From: Curvibacter sp. PAE-UM
GTDB lineage: Bacteria; Pseudomonadota; Gammaproteobacteria; Burkholderiales; Burkholderiaceae_C
Reading direction: 5' to 3'
Assembly (NCBI RefSeq): GCF_001432305.1
Contig: NZ_KQ483358.1
Coordinates: 2,911,710 to 2,975,709, forward strand
Length of the DNA: 64,000 nt
Shown here piece after piece: positions 26,091 through 36,957 of this stretch. Under the pieces are notes generated by a model, which made no database searches, was not told the DNA's origin, and worked only from the letters and a program-made list of their open reading frames with translations. A program made the translations under genes and the position numbers. Within the stretch, counting starts at the first letter, position 1. Each line of letters starts with the position of its first letter.

Positions 26091-26125
26091 CCCCAAGCTA
26101 AACCCCACGAAGCTTGGGGTATATT
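26091..26125. promoter_or_regulatory. Palindrome overlapping a promoter in the transglutaminase divergon
   Basis: Arms CCCCAAGCT (26091-26099) and AGCTTGGGG (26111-26119) are separated by 11 bases and run straight into TATATT (26120-26125), a good -10 hexamer for the plus-strand Tgl-like gene. It could be an operator for an unidentified regulator or a hairpin. Confidence 0.5.
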
Positions 26126-26138
26126 GATCGCCATACCT

Positions 26139-27314
26139 ATGAGAAAGCTGCTGGAGACTTACACCACGATGGAGCAGACAGGGCAAGGCCCCGTCAGTCG
26201 CGGCATCCTGCTGCGCGGCCTGGGCACCCATAGCACCGAAAGCGTGCGCCGTGTCGTCCTGGAGCGGCTGGACGCCAGCGACCTGGCCGCGCAGATCCAT
26301 GCCGAACCCGGCCAGGGCCCGCAGGGCTATGGGGTGCGGCTCTGGCTGGACCACCCCACCAGCCGGGCCTGGGCGCCGGGCCACAGCACCATGCAGCTGG
26401 CCAGCACCCTGGGCTTGCGCACGCTGGACAGCGACACCGACCTGCAGCGCGAGATCCTGGTGACCCTGCTGATGAGCCCGACCGGCCTGGACTTCCCCAG
26501 CCTGGACGAGTTCGAGTCGGCCATCCACATCCGCCGCAACATCGTGCAGGCCGCGCGCCGCACCACGCTGGCCTTCGACACCGAAGCCGCCGAGCGCCCC
26601 CAGGACTGCTGGATCTACGATGAAGACCGGGGCTTCACCCTGTTGCCGGACGTGCCGCTGATCGACGCGCTGATCAAGACCACGCAGCCCGAGGTTTCGG
26701 GCCGGCTCTACTCCTTCTCCTGCTACCGTGCCACCGAATACGTGACGCTGCTGGGCATCGCCCAGGAGCTGGCGCGCAGCAACACCGAGCTGTTCGAGCG
26801 TCTGCAGGACGTCTGGCGCCAGCGCGCCATCATGTCGGAAGAATTCCACACCGTCTTCCTGCGCGAGCAGGGTTCGATGGAAGCGCCGGTGCCCCCGCTG
26901 TATTACGTGCCGGGCGACCGCGTCTGGTTCCGCAACCCCGACGAGGCCTCGGCAGACGCCTGCGGTTTCGAGGGCTCCTGGGTCATGTACCTGGGCAACG
27001 GCCTGTTCACCAACTTCTGGAAACAGCACCAGCCCTACACCCTCACCCGCAAGTGCGTCGAGATCTACCACTGGCGCCACGGCCTGTACCGCGACGAAAA
27101 AGGCGAGTCGCAGATCGACGAAGTCCGCATCGAACCCCTGATCGAGGCCACACTCGCCAACCCGGACGAGTTGGCGCAGGTCATGGCGCGCATGACCCGC
27201 TGGCGCGAGCCGCGCGGCGTCTACACCGAAGCCGGCGGCTGCATGGACACCACACGCGAGTTCGCGCGCTGGGTGCGCCCCGGCACCTCGGACATGCCCA
27301 TCCCCCACACCTGA
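26139..27314 (+). CDS. Bacillus Tgl-like protein-glutamine gamma-glutamyltransferase homologue
   Basis: A 391-residue protein whose residues 130-310 follow the pattern of the Bacillus spore transglutaminase Tgl. Matching blocks are RRNIVQAARR, then YSFSCYRATEYVTLLGI with the nucleophile-position Cys195, then PGDRVWFRNPDEA and GSWVMYLGNGLF. The N-terminal 120 residues and C-terminal 80 residues have no Bacillus counterpart. From memory of Bacillus Tgl, the catalytic partner glutamates (just before the Cys, and in a later RGEN segment) correspond here to serines, so activity is uncertain. No signal peptide. The start at 26139 (MRKLLETYTTMEQ) follows a TATATT -10; 26169 is an alternative. An acyltransferase gene follows after 5 bases. 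Assignment is by pattern, not by a search. Confidence 0.6.
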   Translation: MRKLLETYTTMEQTGQGPVSRGILLRGLGTHSTESVRRVVLERLDASDLAAQIHAEPGQGPQGYGVRLWLDHPTSRAWAPGHSTMQLASTLGLRTLDSDTDLQREILVTLLMSPTGLDFPSLDEFESAIHIRRNIVQAARRTTLAFDTEAAERPQDCWIYDEDRGFTLLPDVPLIDALIKTTQPEVSGRLYSFSCYRATEYVTLLGIAQELARSNTELFERLQDVWRQRAIMSEEFHTVFLREQGSMEAPVPPLYYVPGDRVWFRNPDEASADACGFEGSWVMYLGNGLFTNFWKQHQPYTLTRKCVEIYHWRHGLYRDEKGESQIDEVRIEPLIEATLANPDELAQVMARMTRWREPRGVYTEAGGCMDTTREFARWVRPGTSDMPIPHT

Positions 27315-27319
27315 TCCGC

Positions 27320-28366
27320 ATGCAGGCACGGCAGACGCACATCGATGCGCTCAAGTGCATCGGTTCGCAGCTGATCGTGCTGCATCACTTCTCGGCCTAC
27401 GGCCCCGTAGCCGACGCGGCGGCCCTCGCCGCCCCCGCGCTCATGGGCTGGCTCTACGACTACGCCCGCATGGCGGTGCAGATCTTCCTGGTGCTGGGGG
27501 GCTACCTGGCCATGCAGGGCCTGCTGCCGGCCATGCGAGGTGACACCGCCCAGCTGGGACGCGCCGTGCTGCTGCGTTACCTGCGCCTGGCCCTGCCCTT
27601 CTGCGTGGCCATCGTGCTGGCCGTGGCCTCGGCCGCCGTGGCGCGCCAGGGGCTCCACGCCGATTTCATCCCGGCGGCGCCAGGCTGGGGCCAGGCCCTG
27701 GCGCACCTGCTCCTGCTGCATGACGTGGTGGACGCCGAAGCCCTGTCGGCCGGGGTCTGGTACGTGGCCATCGACCTGCAGCTCTACGCCCTGCTCGCGC
27801 TGCTGCTGTGGCTGGGCCAGCGTGGTGCGCGGCCCGCAGCGGCCCTGTGGCTGGTGGCCGGGCTCATGCTCGCCTCGCTGCTGCATTTCAACCGCGACGC
27901 CGGCTGGGACGACTGGGCGCCTTATTTCTTTGGCAGCTACGCACTCGGCGCGCTGGCCTGGTGGGCGGCACGCTCGCCCCATGCCCTGCGCTGGCTGGGT
28001 CTGCTGGCTGCACTCGGTGTGCTGGCCCTGCTGCTGGACTGGCGCACCCGCATCGCACTGGCGCTGGGTGTAGCCCTGCTGCTGATCACGCTGCATTGGC
28101 GTGGTCCTGCGGGGCACACACTGCCAGCCGCCTTCGCGCGGCCGCTGCACGCGCTGGGCCGCACGTCCTACGCGCTCTTTCTTGTGCACTTCCCGGTGCT
28201 GATGCTGGGCAATGCGCTGTACGCACGACTGGGTGGCAGCCAACCTGGCGAGGCCGTGGTTGCGTTGGTCCTCAGCGTGCTGGCCAGCGTGGCGCTGGCC
28301 TTCGTGTTCGAGCGTCGCATCGAGGCGCCGCTGGGGCGCTGGATCAGCTCACGGCGCCGGGCCTGA
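27320..28366 (+). CDS. Acyltransferase family 3 membrane protein (OafA/YrhL-like)
   Basis: A 348-residue polytopic membrane protein with about ten hydrophobic segments. It has the acyltransferase-3 N-terminal pattern (HIDALKCIGSQLIVLHHF, with the conserved histidine pair) and the RTSYALFLVHFPVLML segment near the C-terminus. Members O-acylate envelope glycans or lipids. I start it at 27320, 5 bases after the Tgl-like gene, although the frame is open upstream. The end overlaps the convergent TlpA-like gene by 23 bases. The acceptor is unknown. Confidence 0.88.
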   Translation: MQARQTHIDALKCIGSQLIVLHHFSAYGPVADAAALAAPALMGWLYDYARMAVQIFLVLGGYLAMQGLLPAMRGDTAQLGRAVLLRYLRLALPFCVAIVLAVASAAVARQGLHADFIPAAPGWGQALAHLLLLHDVVDAEALSAGVWYVAIDLQLYALLALLLWLGQRGARPAAALWLVAGLMLASLLHFNRDAGWDDWAPYFFGSYALGALAWWAARSPHALRWLGLLAALGVLALLLDWRTRIALALGVALLLITLHWRGPAGHTLPAAFARPLHALGRTSYALFLVHFPVLMLGNALYARLGGSQPGEAVVALVLSVLASVALAFVFERRIEAPLGRWISSRRRA

Positions 28367-28879
28367 CCCGCGCACGCAGCAGCGGCTCCACCAGGGCCTG
28401 CGCCTCGCGGCCGCTCCAGTCCACTTCGCCGCGCACGCGCTGGCGCGGCCGGCCCTCGGCATCGATCAGGATGGTGGTGGGCAGCACGTTGGCACCCCAG
28501 GCTTTGGCCGCCTCGCTTTGCGGGTCCATCAGTACCGTGAGGTTCAGGCCGCTGGACTGCAGGTACTGGGTGATGCGCCGTGGCCCCTCACCCACGTTGA
28601 GGGCCAGCACCAGCAACTGCTCCGGGCCGTAGATTTCGGCCAGCTGCTGCAGCGAGGGCATCTCGGCGCGACAGGGCGGGCACCAGGTGGCCCAGAAGTT
28701 CAGCACGACGGCGCGGCCGCGCAACTCGGCCAGGGTCCAGGTCTTGCCCTGCAGGTCGAGCGCACGCAGTGCGGGCGCCGGCCTGTTGGCCGGCCAGGGC
28801 GTCACGTCATAACCGCGCTGGGCCAGCACCGGGCCGGCCAGCGTGGCCAGGGTGAGGCCCAGGAGATCGCGACGCTGCA

Positions 28880-28880
<1 letters not shown>
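28344..28880 (-). CDS. TlpA/ResA-type periplasmic thioredoxin
   Basis: A 178-residue secreted thioredoxin-fold protein. A Tat-like signal ([20 protein letters not shown]) precedes an AhpC/Redoxin domain with [23 protein letters not shown] is the redox motif of reductive TlpA/ResA proteins that reduce periplasmic disulfides, often for cytochrome c or copper-site assembly. The start ATG at 28878-28880 overlaps the alaS stop (TGATG), so it is translationally coupled to alaS. The one-codon-earlier TTG is not needed. Confidence 0.9.
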
Positions 28881-31501
<2,621 letters not shown>

Positions 31502-31690
31502 GGTTTTCCAGGACTGGGCGGCCATTCCCCCGGGGATCGCGGCGCGCACGTAACTGCTTGATTTATTTGAACTATCGATTATAAGTTTGAGGGCGGAGCG
31601 CACCGGCTGTCACCCCTGTGATGCCCCCACACCCGACACACTGGCAAAATCATCCGCCACGCCCCCATACCACCATCGAAGAGACACACC

Positions 31691-33184
31691 ATGGACATGA
31701 AGACCTCCCCCCTGGCCCTGCTCAAGGACCCGACCTTGCTCAAGACCGACGCGCTGATCAACGGCCAGTGGGTCAAGGGCGCGGCCGGCACGCGCTTCGA
31801 CGTGCTGGACCCCTCCAACGGCCGCAAGCTGGCCGACGTGGCCAACCTGGGCCCGGCCGATGCCGAAGCCGCCATCCAGGCGGCCAACGCCGCCTGGCCG
31901 GCCTGGCGCGCCAAGACGGGCAAGGAGCGCAGCATCATCCTGCGCAAGTGGTTCGACCTGCTGATGGCCAACCAGGAGGACCTGGGCCGCATCATGACGG
32001 CCGAGCAGGGCAAGCCCTTCCCCGAAGCCAAGGGTGAGGTGGCCTACGGCGCCAGCTTCGTCGAATGGTTCGCCGAGGAAGCCAAGCGCGTCAACGGTGA
32101 AACCCTGCCGCAGTTCGACAACAACCGCCGCCTGATGGTCATCAAGCAGCCCATCGGTGTCTGCGCCGCCATCACGCCCTGGAACTTCCCCCTGGCCATG
32201 ATCACGCGCAAGGTGGCCCCGGCCCTGGCCGCGGGCTGCCCGGTCATCATCAAGCCGGCCGAACTCACGCCGCTCACGGCCCTGGCCGCGGCCGAGCTGG
32301 CCATCCGCGCCGGCATCCCGGCCGGCGTGCTCAACATGCTCACCGCCGACGGAGACAACTCCATCGCCGTGGGCAAGGTCTTCTGCGCCAGCGAGGTGGT
32401 GCGCCACATCAGCTTCACCGGCTCCACCGAGGTGGGCCGCATCCTGATGCAGCAGAGTGCCCCCACGGTCAAGAAACTCAGCCTGGAGCTGGGCGGCAAC
32501 GCGCCCTTCATCGTGTTTGACGACGCCGACATCGACTCGGCGGTGGAAGGCGCCATGGCCAGCAAGTACCGCAATGCCGGCCAGACCTGCGTCTGCGCCA
32601 ACCGCATCTACGTGCAAGAGGGCGTGTATGACCAGTTCGTGCAGAAGTTCGCCGCCAAAGTGGCGGCCGTGAAGATCGGCAACGGCTTCGAGGACGGCGT
32701 CTCGCAGGGCCCGCTGATCGAGCCGGCCGCGCTCGACAAGGTGGAGCGCCACGTGGCCGACGCCGTGGCCAAGGGCGGCAAGGTCCTGACCGGCGGCAAA
32801 CGCGCCACCGACGTGGGCACCCAGTTCTTCCAGCCCACCGTGCTGGCCGAAGCCAAGCAGAACATGCTGTGCGCCACCGAGGAGACCTTCGGCCCCTTCG
32901 CCCCGGTGTTCCGCTTCAAGACCGAGCAGGAAGTCGTGGAGATGGCCAACGCCACCATCTTCGGCCTGGCCAGCTATTTCTACAGCCGCGATGTGGGCCG
33001 CATCTTCCGCGTGAGCGAGGCGCTGGAGTACGGCATGGTCGGCATCAACGTGGGCGTCATCGCGACCGAGCACGTGCCCTTCGGCGGCGTCAAGCAGTCC
33101 GGCCTGGGCCGCGAGGGCTCGCATCACGGCATGGACGACTACGTGGAACTGAAGTACCTCTGCCTGGGCGACATCCTCAAGTGA
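31691..33184 (+). CDS. gabD: NAD(P)-dependent succinate-semialdehyde dehydrogenase
   Basis: A 497-residue aldehyde dehydrogenase of the GabD group, oxidising succinate semialdehyde to succinate, the last step of GABA and 4-hydroxybutyrate breakdown. Signatures: TPWNFPLAMITRKVAPALAAGC, FTGSTEVGRILMQQ, LELGGNAPFIVFDDAD with the general base Glu, and NAGQTCVCANRIYVQ with catalytic Cys300 and the neighbouring Cys302 known as a redox switch in the family. The GAGAC ribosome binding site precedes ATG 31691; the next ATG (31697) is also possible. Glutarate-semialdehyde dehydrogenase is the main alternative. Confidence 0.92.
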   Translation: MDMKTSPLALLKDPTLLKTDALINGQWVKGAAGTRFDVLDPSNGRKLADVANLGPADAEAAIQAANAAWPAWRAKTGKERSIILRKWFDLLMANQEDLGRIMTAEQGKPFPEAKGEVAYGASFVEWFAEEAKRVNGETLPQFDNNRRLMVIKQPIGVCAAITPWNFPLAMITRKVAPALAAGCPVIIKPAELTPLTALAAAELAIRAGIPAGVLNMLTADGDNSIAVGKVFCASEVVRHISFTGSTEVGRILMQQSAPTVKKLSLELGGNAPFIVFDDADIDSAVEGAMASKYRNAGQTCVCANRIYVQEGVYDQFVQKFAAKVAAVKIGNGFEDGVSQGPLIEPAALDKVERHVADAVAKGGKVLTGGKRATDVGTQFFQPTVLAEAKQNMLCATEETFGPFAPVFRFKTEQEVVEMANATIFGLASYFYSRDVGRIFRVSEALEYGMVGINVGVIATEHVPFGGVKQSGLGREGSHHGMDDYVELKYLCLGDILK

Positions 33185-33191
33185 TGGCCGC

Positions 33192-33677
33192 GTGAACACC
33201 GCCCTGCTCCGGATCAGCCGTCGCCTCGCGCTGGTCGCCCTGCCGTTTCTGCTGGCCGGCTGCGCCGCGCTGGCGCCCGACAACGCGCCCCAGGTCGAGG
33301 TGGCGGCCATCGAGCCGCTGCCCTGGCGGGGCCCGGAACTGCGCATGCTGGTCCGCCTGCGCATCGTCAACCCCGGCAACGTGCCCATGCAGTACGACGG
33401 CGCTTACCTGGAAATCAACGTGAACGGCCAGCGTTTCGCCAGCGGCGTCACGGACGAACAAGGCAGCGTGCCGCGCTTCTCCGAGACGATGCTTGAAGTC
33501 CCCGTCACCGTGACGACCATGGCCCTGGTGCGCCAGGCCCTGGCCATCACCTCGGTCGAGAACAGTTCAACGATGAGTTACCAGCTGCGCGGCAAGCTCT
33601 CCGGCCCCATCTTCCGAAGCCACCGCTTCGAGTCCGCCGGCGAGTTGAAGCTGCCGACGCCACCGCACCTGCGCTGA
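33192..33677 (+). CDS. LEA2/WHy-type lipoprotein
   Basis: A 161-residue predicted outer-membrane or inner-membrane lipoprotein. The signal ends at the lipobox LAGC (RRLALVALPFLLAGC). The remainder is a single immunoglobulin-like LEA type 2/WHy domain (ELRMLVRLRIVNPGNVPMQYDGAYLEINVNGQRFASGV). The start is a GTG at 33192, since no ATG in frame gives the signal. Role unknown; the family is linked to desiccation or envelope stress. It begins 7 bases after gabD but is functionally unrelated. Confidence 0.8.
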   Translation: MNTALLRISRRLALVALPFLLAGCAALAPDNAPQVEVAAIEPLPWRGPELRMLVRLRIVNPGNVPMQYDGAYLEINVNGQRFASGVTDEQGSVPRFSETMLEVPVTVTTMALVRQALAITSVENSSTMSYQLRGKLSGPIFRSHRFESAGELKLPTPPHLR

Positions 33678-33730
33678 GACCGCCCGCGGCGGCTCCGGCC
33701 GCCGGCCTTCCGCTAGAATCACGCACTATC

Positions 33731-33804
33731 GCGGGTGTCGTTCAATGGTAGGACTCTTGCTTCCCAAGCAAATAACGTGGGTTCGATTCCCATCACCCGC
33801 TCCA
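33731..33804 (+). tRNA. tRNA-Gly (anticodon CCC)
   Basis: A 74-base cloverleaf with encoded CCA: acceptor GCGGGTG/CACCCGC, D-stem GTTC/GGAC, anticodon loop TTCCCAA with CCC at 33763-33765, and T-loop TTCGATT. The first anticodon-stem pair (C27-A43) is mismatched. The next gene starts only 10 bases after the CCA end, with no terminator between. Confidence 0.95.
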
Positions 33805-33814
33805 GTCATATCCC

Positions 33815-34588
33815 ATGTCTAGCACACCATCCGGCGCATCCGAACCCGAGTTCGATGCGCCGTTTGTTTTTACGGCTGACGGCCACAAGTCCCTCTATTT
33901 CACCCTCGACCAGCTGCAAAGCCGCATGAGCAGCGAGCACCCCACGCAGCTGGAGGTGGACTACACCCGCACCATGATGGGTTTCCTGCTGCTGGACAGC
34001 CAGCCGGCCAGCATCGCCATGATCGGACTGGGCGGCGGCTCGCTGCTCAAGTTCTGCCACCGGCACCTGCCCGCAGCGCAATTCACGGCGATCGAGGTCA
34101 ACCCCCATGTCATCGCGCTGCGCCAGGAGTTCGAAATCCCTGAAGACGACGAGCGCCTGCGGATCATCTGCGCCGACGGGGCCGACTTTGTCCGCGCCCT
34201 GCCCGAGGAGAGCGCCGGCCGCTACGACGTGCTGCTGGTGGACGGCTACGATGGTCTGGGACAGTCCACCAGCCTGTGCTCGCAGCGCTTCTATGACGAC
34301 TGCTTCCGGGCGCTCAGCCCCGGCGGCGTCCTGGTCGTCAACCTGCACCACGACCACCCCGAGCATGGGGTGTACACAGGGCGGATCAGGCTGGCTTTCG
34401 ACGGCAATGTGCTGGAGGTTGCAAGCATGGAGAAAAGCAACAGCATCCTCTTTGCCCGCAAGAACCAGCGCCTCTGCATCGATGAACTGCGGCAAAGCCG
34501 GCCGCTGGAGAACTTCGCCCCGGAAGTGCGCGCCCAGCTCCAGCAGGAGTTCTCGCGCATCGGCTGGGACATCAGGCAAGCCGGCTAG
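33815..34588 (+). CDS. Spermidine synthase-like (aminopropyltransferase-fold) protein
   Basis: A 257-residue Rossmann-fold protein of the polyamine-synthase-like methyltransferase family. The SAM/dcSAM-binding loop is IAMIGLGGGSLLKFCHRH, followed by FTAIEVNPHVIAL (acid after strand 2) and YDVLLVDGYDG (catalytic-region Asp). The usual polyamine-pocket tail is short, so it may not be a true spermidine synthase. Its start codon is 10 bases from a tRNA-Gly and has no clear ribosome binding site. It precedes creB by 42 bases. Function unknown. Confidence 0.8.
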   Translation: MSSTPSGASEPEFDAPFVFTADGHKSLYFTLDQLQSRMSSEHPTQLEVDYTRTMMGFLLLDSQPASIAMIGLGGGSLLKFCHRHLPAAQFTAIEVNPHVIALRQEFEIPEDDERLRIICADGADFVRALPEESAGRYDVLLVDGYDGLGQSTSLCSQRFYDDCFRALSPGGVLVVNLHHDHPEHGVYTGRIRLAFDGNVLEVASMEKSNSILFARKNQRLCIDELRQSRPLENFAPEVRAQLQQEFSRIGWDIRQAG

Positions 34589-34630
34589 CCCCTGCGCCCT
34601 CCCCGGCTTCGGCGCCGTTACCATACCGCC

Positions 34631-35356
34631 ATGGTCCACAAGCCGCGCATCCTCATCGTTGAAGACGAATCAGGCATCGCCGATACGTTGCAGTACGTCT
34701 TGGCGACCGACGGGTTTTCCCCGGTCTGGTGCAGCACGGCAGCTGAAGCCATGCACCAGTTCGAAACCGACCTGCCGGCACTGTGCGTGCTGGATGTCGG
34801 ACTGCCGGACCTCAATGGCTTCGACCTGTTCAAGCGCCTGCAAGCGCTGCCGGGCGGTGCGCAGGTTCCCATGCTGTTCCTGACCGCGCGCAGCGACGAG
34901 ATCGACCGGGTGGTGGGCCTGGAGCTCGGGGCCGATGACTACATCGCCAAACCCTTCTCGCCGCGCGAACTGGTGGCGCGCGTGCGCAGCATCCTGCGGC
35001 GCAGTGTGCGCCAGGGGGCGGCCCCCGCTGCGCCCGCCGCCACCCCGCTGGCACGGCCTTTTGCGCTGGATGAAGAGCGCCACCAGATCCGCTTCTACGG
35101 GCAGCTGCTGGAGCTCTCGCGCTACGAGTACGGCCTCCTGCGTCTGCTGGTCCAGCGCCCGGGCCGCGTGTACACCCGCGACGAGTTGCTGAGCAAGGTG
35201 TGGGATGAAACGAGCGCGAGTTTTGACCGGACGGTGGACGCCCACATCAAGACCCTGCGCGCCAAGCTCAAGGTCATCGCCCCCGGCACGGACCCCATCC
35301 GCACGCTGCGCGGCACGGGCTACGCCCTGAGCGAGAACCTGCCGGACTCGGTATGA
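34631..35356 (+). CDS. creB: CreB-like OmpR-family response regulator
   Basis: A 241-residue two-component regulator with a receiver domain (RILIVEDESGIADTLQYVL; phosphoacceptor Asp55 in LDVGLPDLNG; Lys in YIAKPFSPRE) and an OmpR-type winged helix (LLVQRPGRVYTRDELLSKVW, ending TLRGTGYAL). It resembles E. coli CreB throughout and its stop overlaps creC (ATGAGC). The promoter of the downstream VIT-domain gene has three TTCAC-N6 repeats, the CreB tag, so this regulator most likely drives the exosortase operon. Confidence 0.9.
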   Translation: MVHKPRILIVEDESGIADTLQYVLATDGFSPVWCSTAAEAMHQFETDLPALCVLDVGLPDLNGFDLFKRLQALPGGAQVPMLFLTARSDEIDRVVGLELGADDYIAKPFSPRELVARVRSILRRSVRQGAAPAAPAATPLARPFALDEERHQIRFYGQLLELSRYEYGLLRLLVQRPGRVYTRDELLSKVWDETSASFDRTVDAHIKTLRAKLKVIAPGTDPIRTLRGTGYALSENLPDSV

Positions 35357-36807
35357 GCAAGCGCAGCCGGATCTTCATCGGCATCATCCTGATCTACACG
35401 GCCAGCATCGCCTTCATGCTTTACCGCGTGGTCGCCGACCTGGACCCGCGCTACCGCGAATCGGCCGAGGAATCGCTGGTGGAGACCTCGCAGCTGCTGG
35501 CCAGCCTGATCGAGCAGGACGTGCGGGATGGCGCCCTGGACACGGCGCGTCTCGAACCCGTGTTCCAGTCGCTGTATGCGCGTCGCTTCAACGCCCAGAT
35601 CTTCGGCGTCACCAAGACCCGTGTCGAGCTGCGGGTCTACGTGACGGACCGCGGCGGGCGGGTGGTGTTCGACTCCACCGGACAACTGCTCGGTACAGAT
35701 TTTTCCCAATGGCGCGACGTGCGCATGGCCCTCAAGGATGAATACGGCGCGCGCACCACGCCGGATATCGCGGGCGATGCCAACAGCTCGGTGATGTACG
35801 TCAGTGCCCCGGTGCGCTCCCTGCCCGGGGGGAATGGCGAGATCATCGGCGCGGTCACGGTGGGCAAACCGGTGCAGAGTTTCGGGCAGTTCGTGGTGGC
35901 CGCCCGCAACAAGACGCTGTACGTCGGGCTGGTGTCCGTGGTGGCCGTGCTGGTGCTGGTCGTGATGGTCTCGGTCTGGCTGGTGCGCCCCTTCGGCCTG
36001 ATTTCAGACTATGTGCGCTACGTGCGGACACAACGGCGTTTCAGCCCGGCGCGCCTGCTGCGCCGCGCCATGGATGTGTTCAGTGCGGCCTACGACGAGA
36101 TGCGCGACGCGCTGGCCGGGCGCAACTACGTGGCCGACTATGTGCAGACCCTCACCCACGAGGTCAAAAGCCCCCTGTCGGCCATCCGTGGCGCCGCCGA
36201 ACTGCTGCAGGAACCCATGTCCGAAGCGCAGCGCCAGCGCTTCCTGGACAACATCCAGCGCGAAACCGGGCGCATCCAGGAGATGGTGGACCGCATGATG
36301 GAGCTCACCGCGCTGGAAACCCGGCGCGTGCTGGAGCGCGTCCAGCCCGTCGACATGAAGCCCCTGCTCGAAGAGCTGGCCGCCTCGGCCCAGGGCGCCG
36401 CAGCCCAGCGCGGCATCCGCATCGAACTGGACGCGGCGGAAAATGCCACGGTGGAAGGCGACCCCTTCCTGCTGCGCCGCGCCCTGAGCAACCTGCTGGA
36501 CAACGCCCTGGATTTCTCGCCCGAGGGCAGCGTCGTGCAACTGTCGCTGGCGGTCAGGCGGCGCCACGTGATCATCACCGTGCGCGACCAGGGGGCCGGC
36601 ATCCCCGACTACGCGCAGGACAAGGTGTTCGAGAAGTTCTACTCGCTGGCGCGCCCGCACACGCTCAAAAAGAGCACGGGCCTGGGCCTCTCCTTCGTCA
36701 AGGAAATCGCAGCGCTGCACCACGGGCGCATCGAACTGCACAACCGCCCTGACGGCGAGGGACCGGGCGCCATCGCCAGCCTGACCCTGCCCCGCGCGCC
36801 CGGCTAG
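35353..36807 (+). CDS. creC: CreC-like sensor histidine kinase
   Basis: A 484-residue membrane sensor kinase matching CreC. It has an N-terminal membrane segment (FIGIILIYTASIAFMLYRVV), a periplasmic sensor region (about 30-190, including VYVTDRGGRVVFDSTGQ and SSVMYVSAPVR), and a second membrane segment near 195-218. A HisKA domain follows, with phosphoacceptor His269 in LTHEVKSPLSAIRGAAELL, then a catalytic domain (NLLDNALDFSPEG, DQGAGIPDYAQDKVFEKFYS, TGLGLSFVKEI). It overlaps creB by four bases. The periplasmic ligand is unknown; envelope or metabolic state is suggested by E. coli. Confidence 0.92.
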   Translation: MSKRSRIFIGIILIYTASIAFMLYRVVADLDPRYRESAEESLVETSQLLASLIEQDVRDGALDTARLEPVFQSLYARRFNAQIFGVTKTRVELRVYVTDRGGRVVFDSTGQLLGTDFSQWRDVRMALKDEYGARTTPDIAGDANSSVMYVSAPVRSLPGGNGEIIGAVTVGKPVQSFGQFVVAARNKTLYVGLVSVVAVLVLVVMVSVWLVRPFGLISDYVRYVRTQRRFSPARLLRRAMDVFSAAYDEMRDALAGRNYVADYVQTLTHEVKSPLSAIRGAAELLQEPMSEAQRQRFLDNIQRETGRIQEMVDRMMELTALETRRVLERVQPVDMKPLLEELAASAQGAAAQRGIRIELDAAENATVEGDPFLLRRALSNLLDNALDFSPEGSVVQLSLAVRRRHVIITVRDQGAGIPDYAQDKVFEKFYSLARPHTLKKSTGLGLSFVKEIAALHHGRIELHNRPDGEGPGAIASLTLPRAPG

Positions 36808-36839
36808 GCGCTGGCCGCCCCACCGGGGCATGGCAGCAC

Positions 36840-36866
36840 TTCACACGGACTTCACGCCGTTTTCAC
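36840..36866 (+). promoter_or_regulatory. Triple CreB-type tag (TTCAC direct repeats)
   Basis: TTCAC occurs at 36840-36844, 36851-36855 and 36862-36866, each separated by exactly six bases, in the 150-base gap between creC and the VIT-domain gene. E. coli CreB binds TTCACnnnnnnTTCAC, so this is two overlapping full tags. Spacing of 11 bases places the three half-sites on one face of the helix, as needed for OmpR-type dimers in tandem. Confidence 0.8.
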
Positions 36867-36957
36867 ACAGCGCTGCCGCACTTCCAACTGTCTTCTCATT
36901 GGCCCCGGATGCTAGGGACACCGTGCACTTCCGCACGCATGTTCAGGAGCAAGCATC

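Noticed and set aside
25965-27329. Upstream extension of the transglutaminase-like gene to 825 residues
   Set aside because: The extension is antisense to the Tgl-like gene, and a twin-arginine signal with a start codon is present at 25964.
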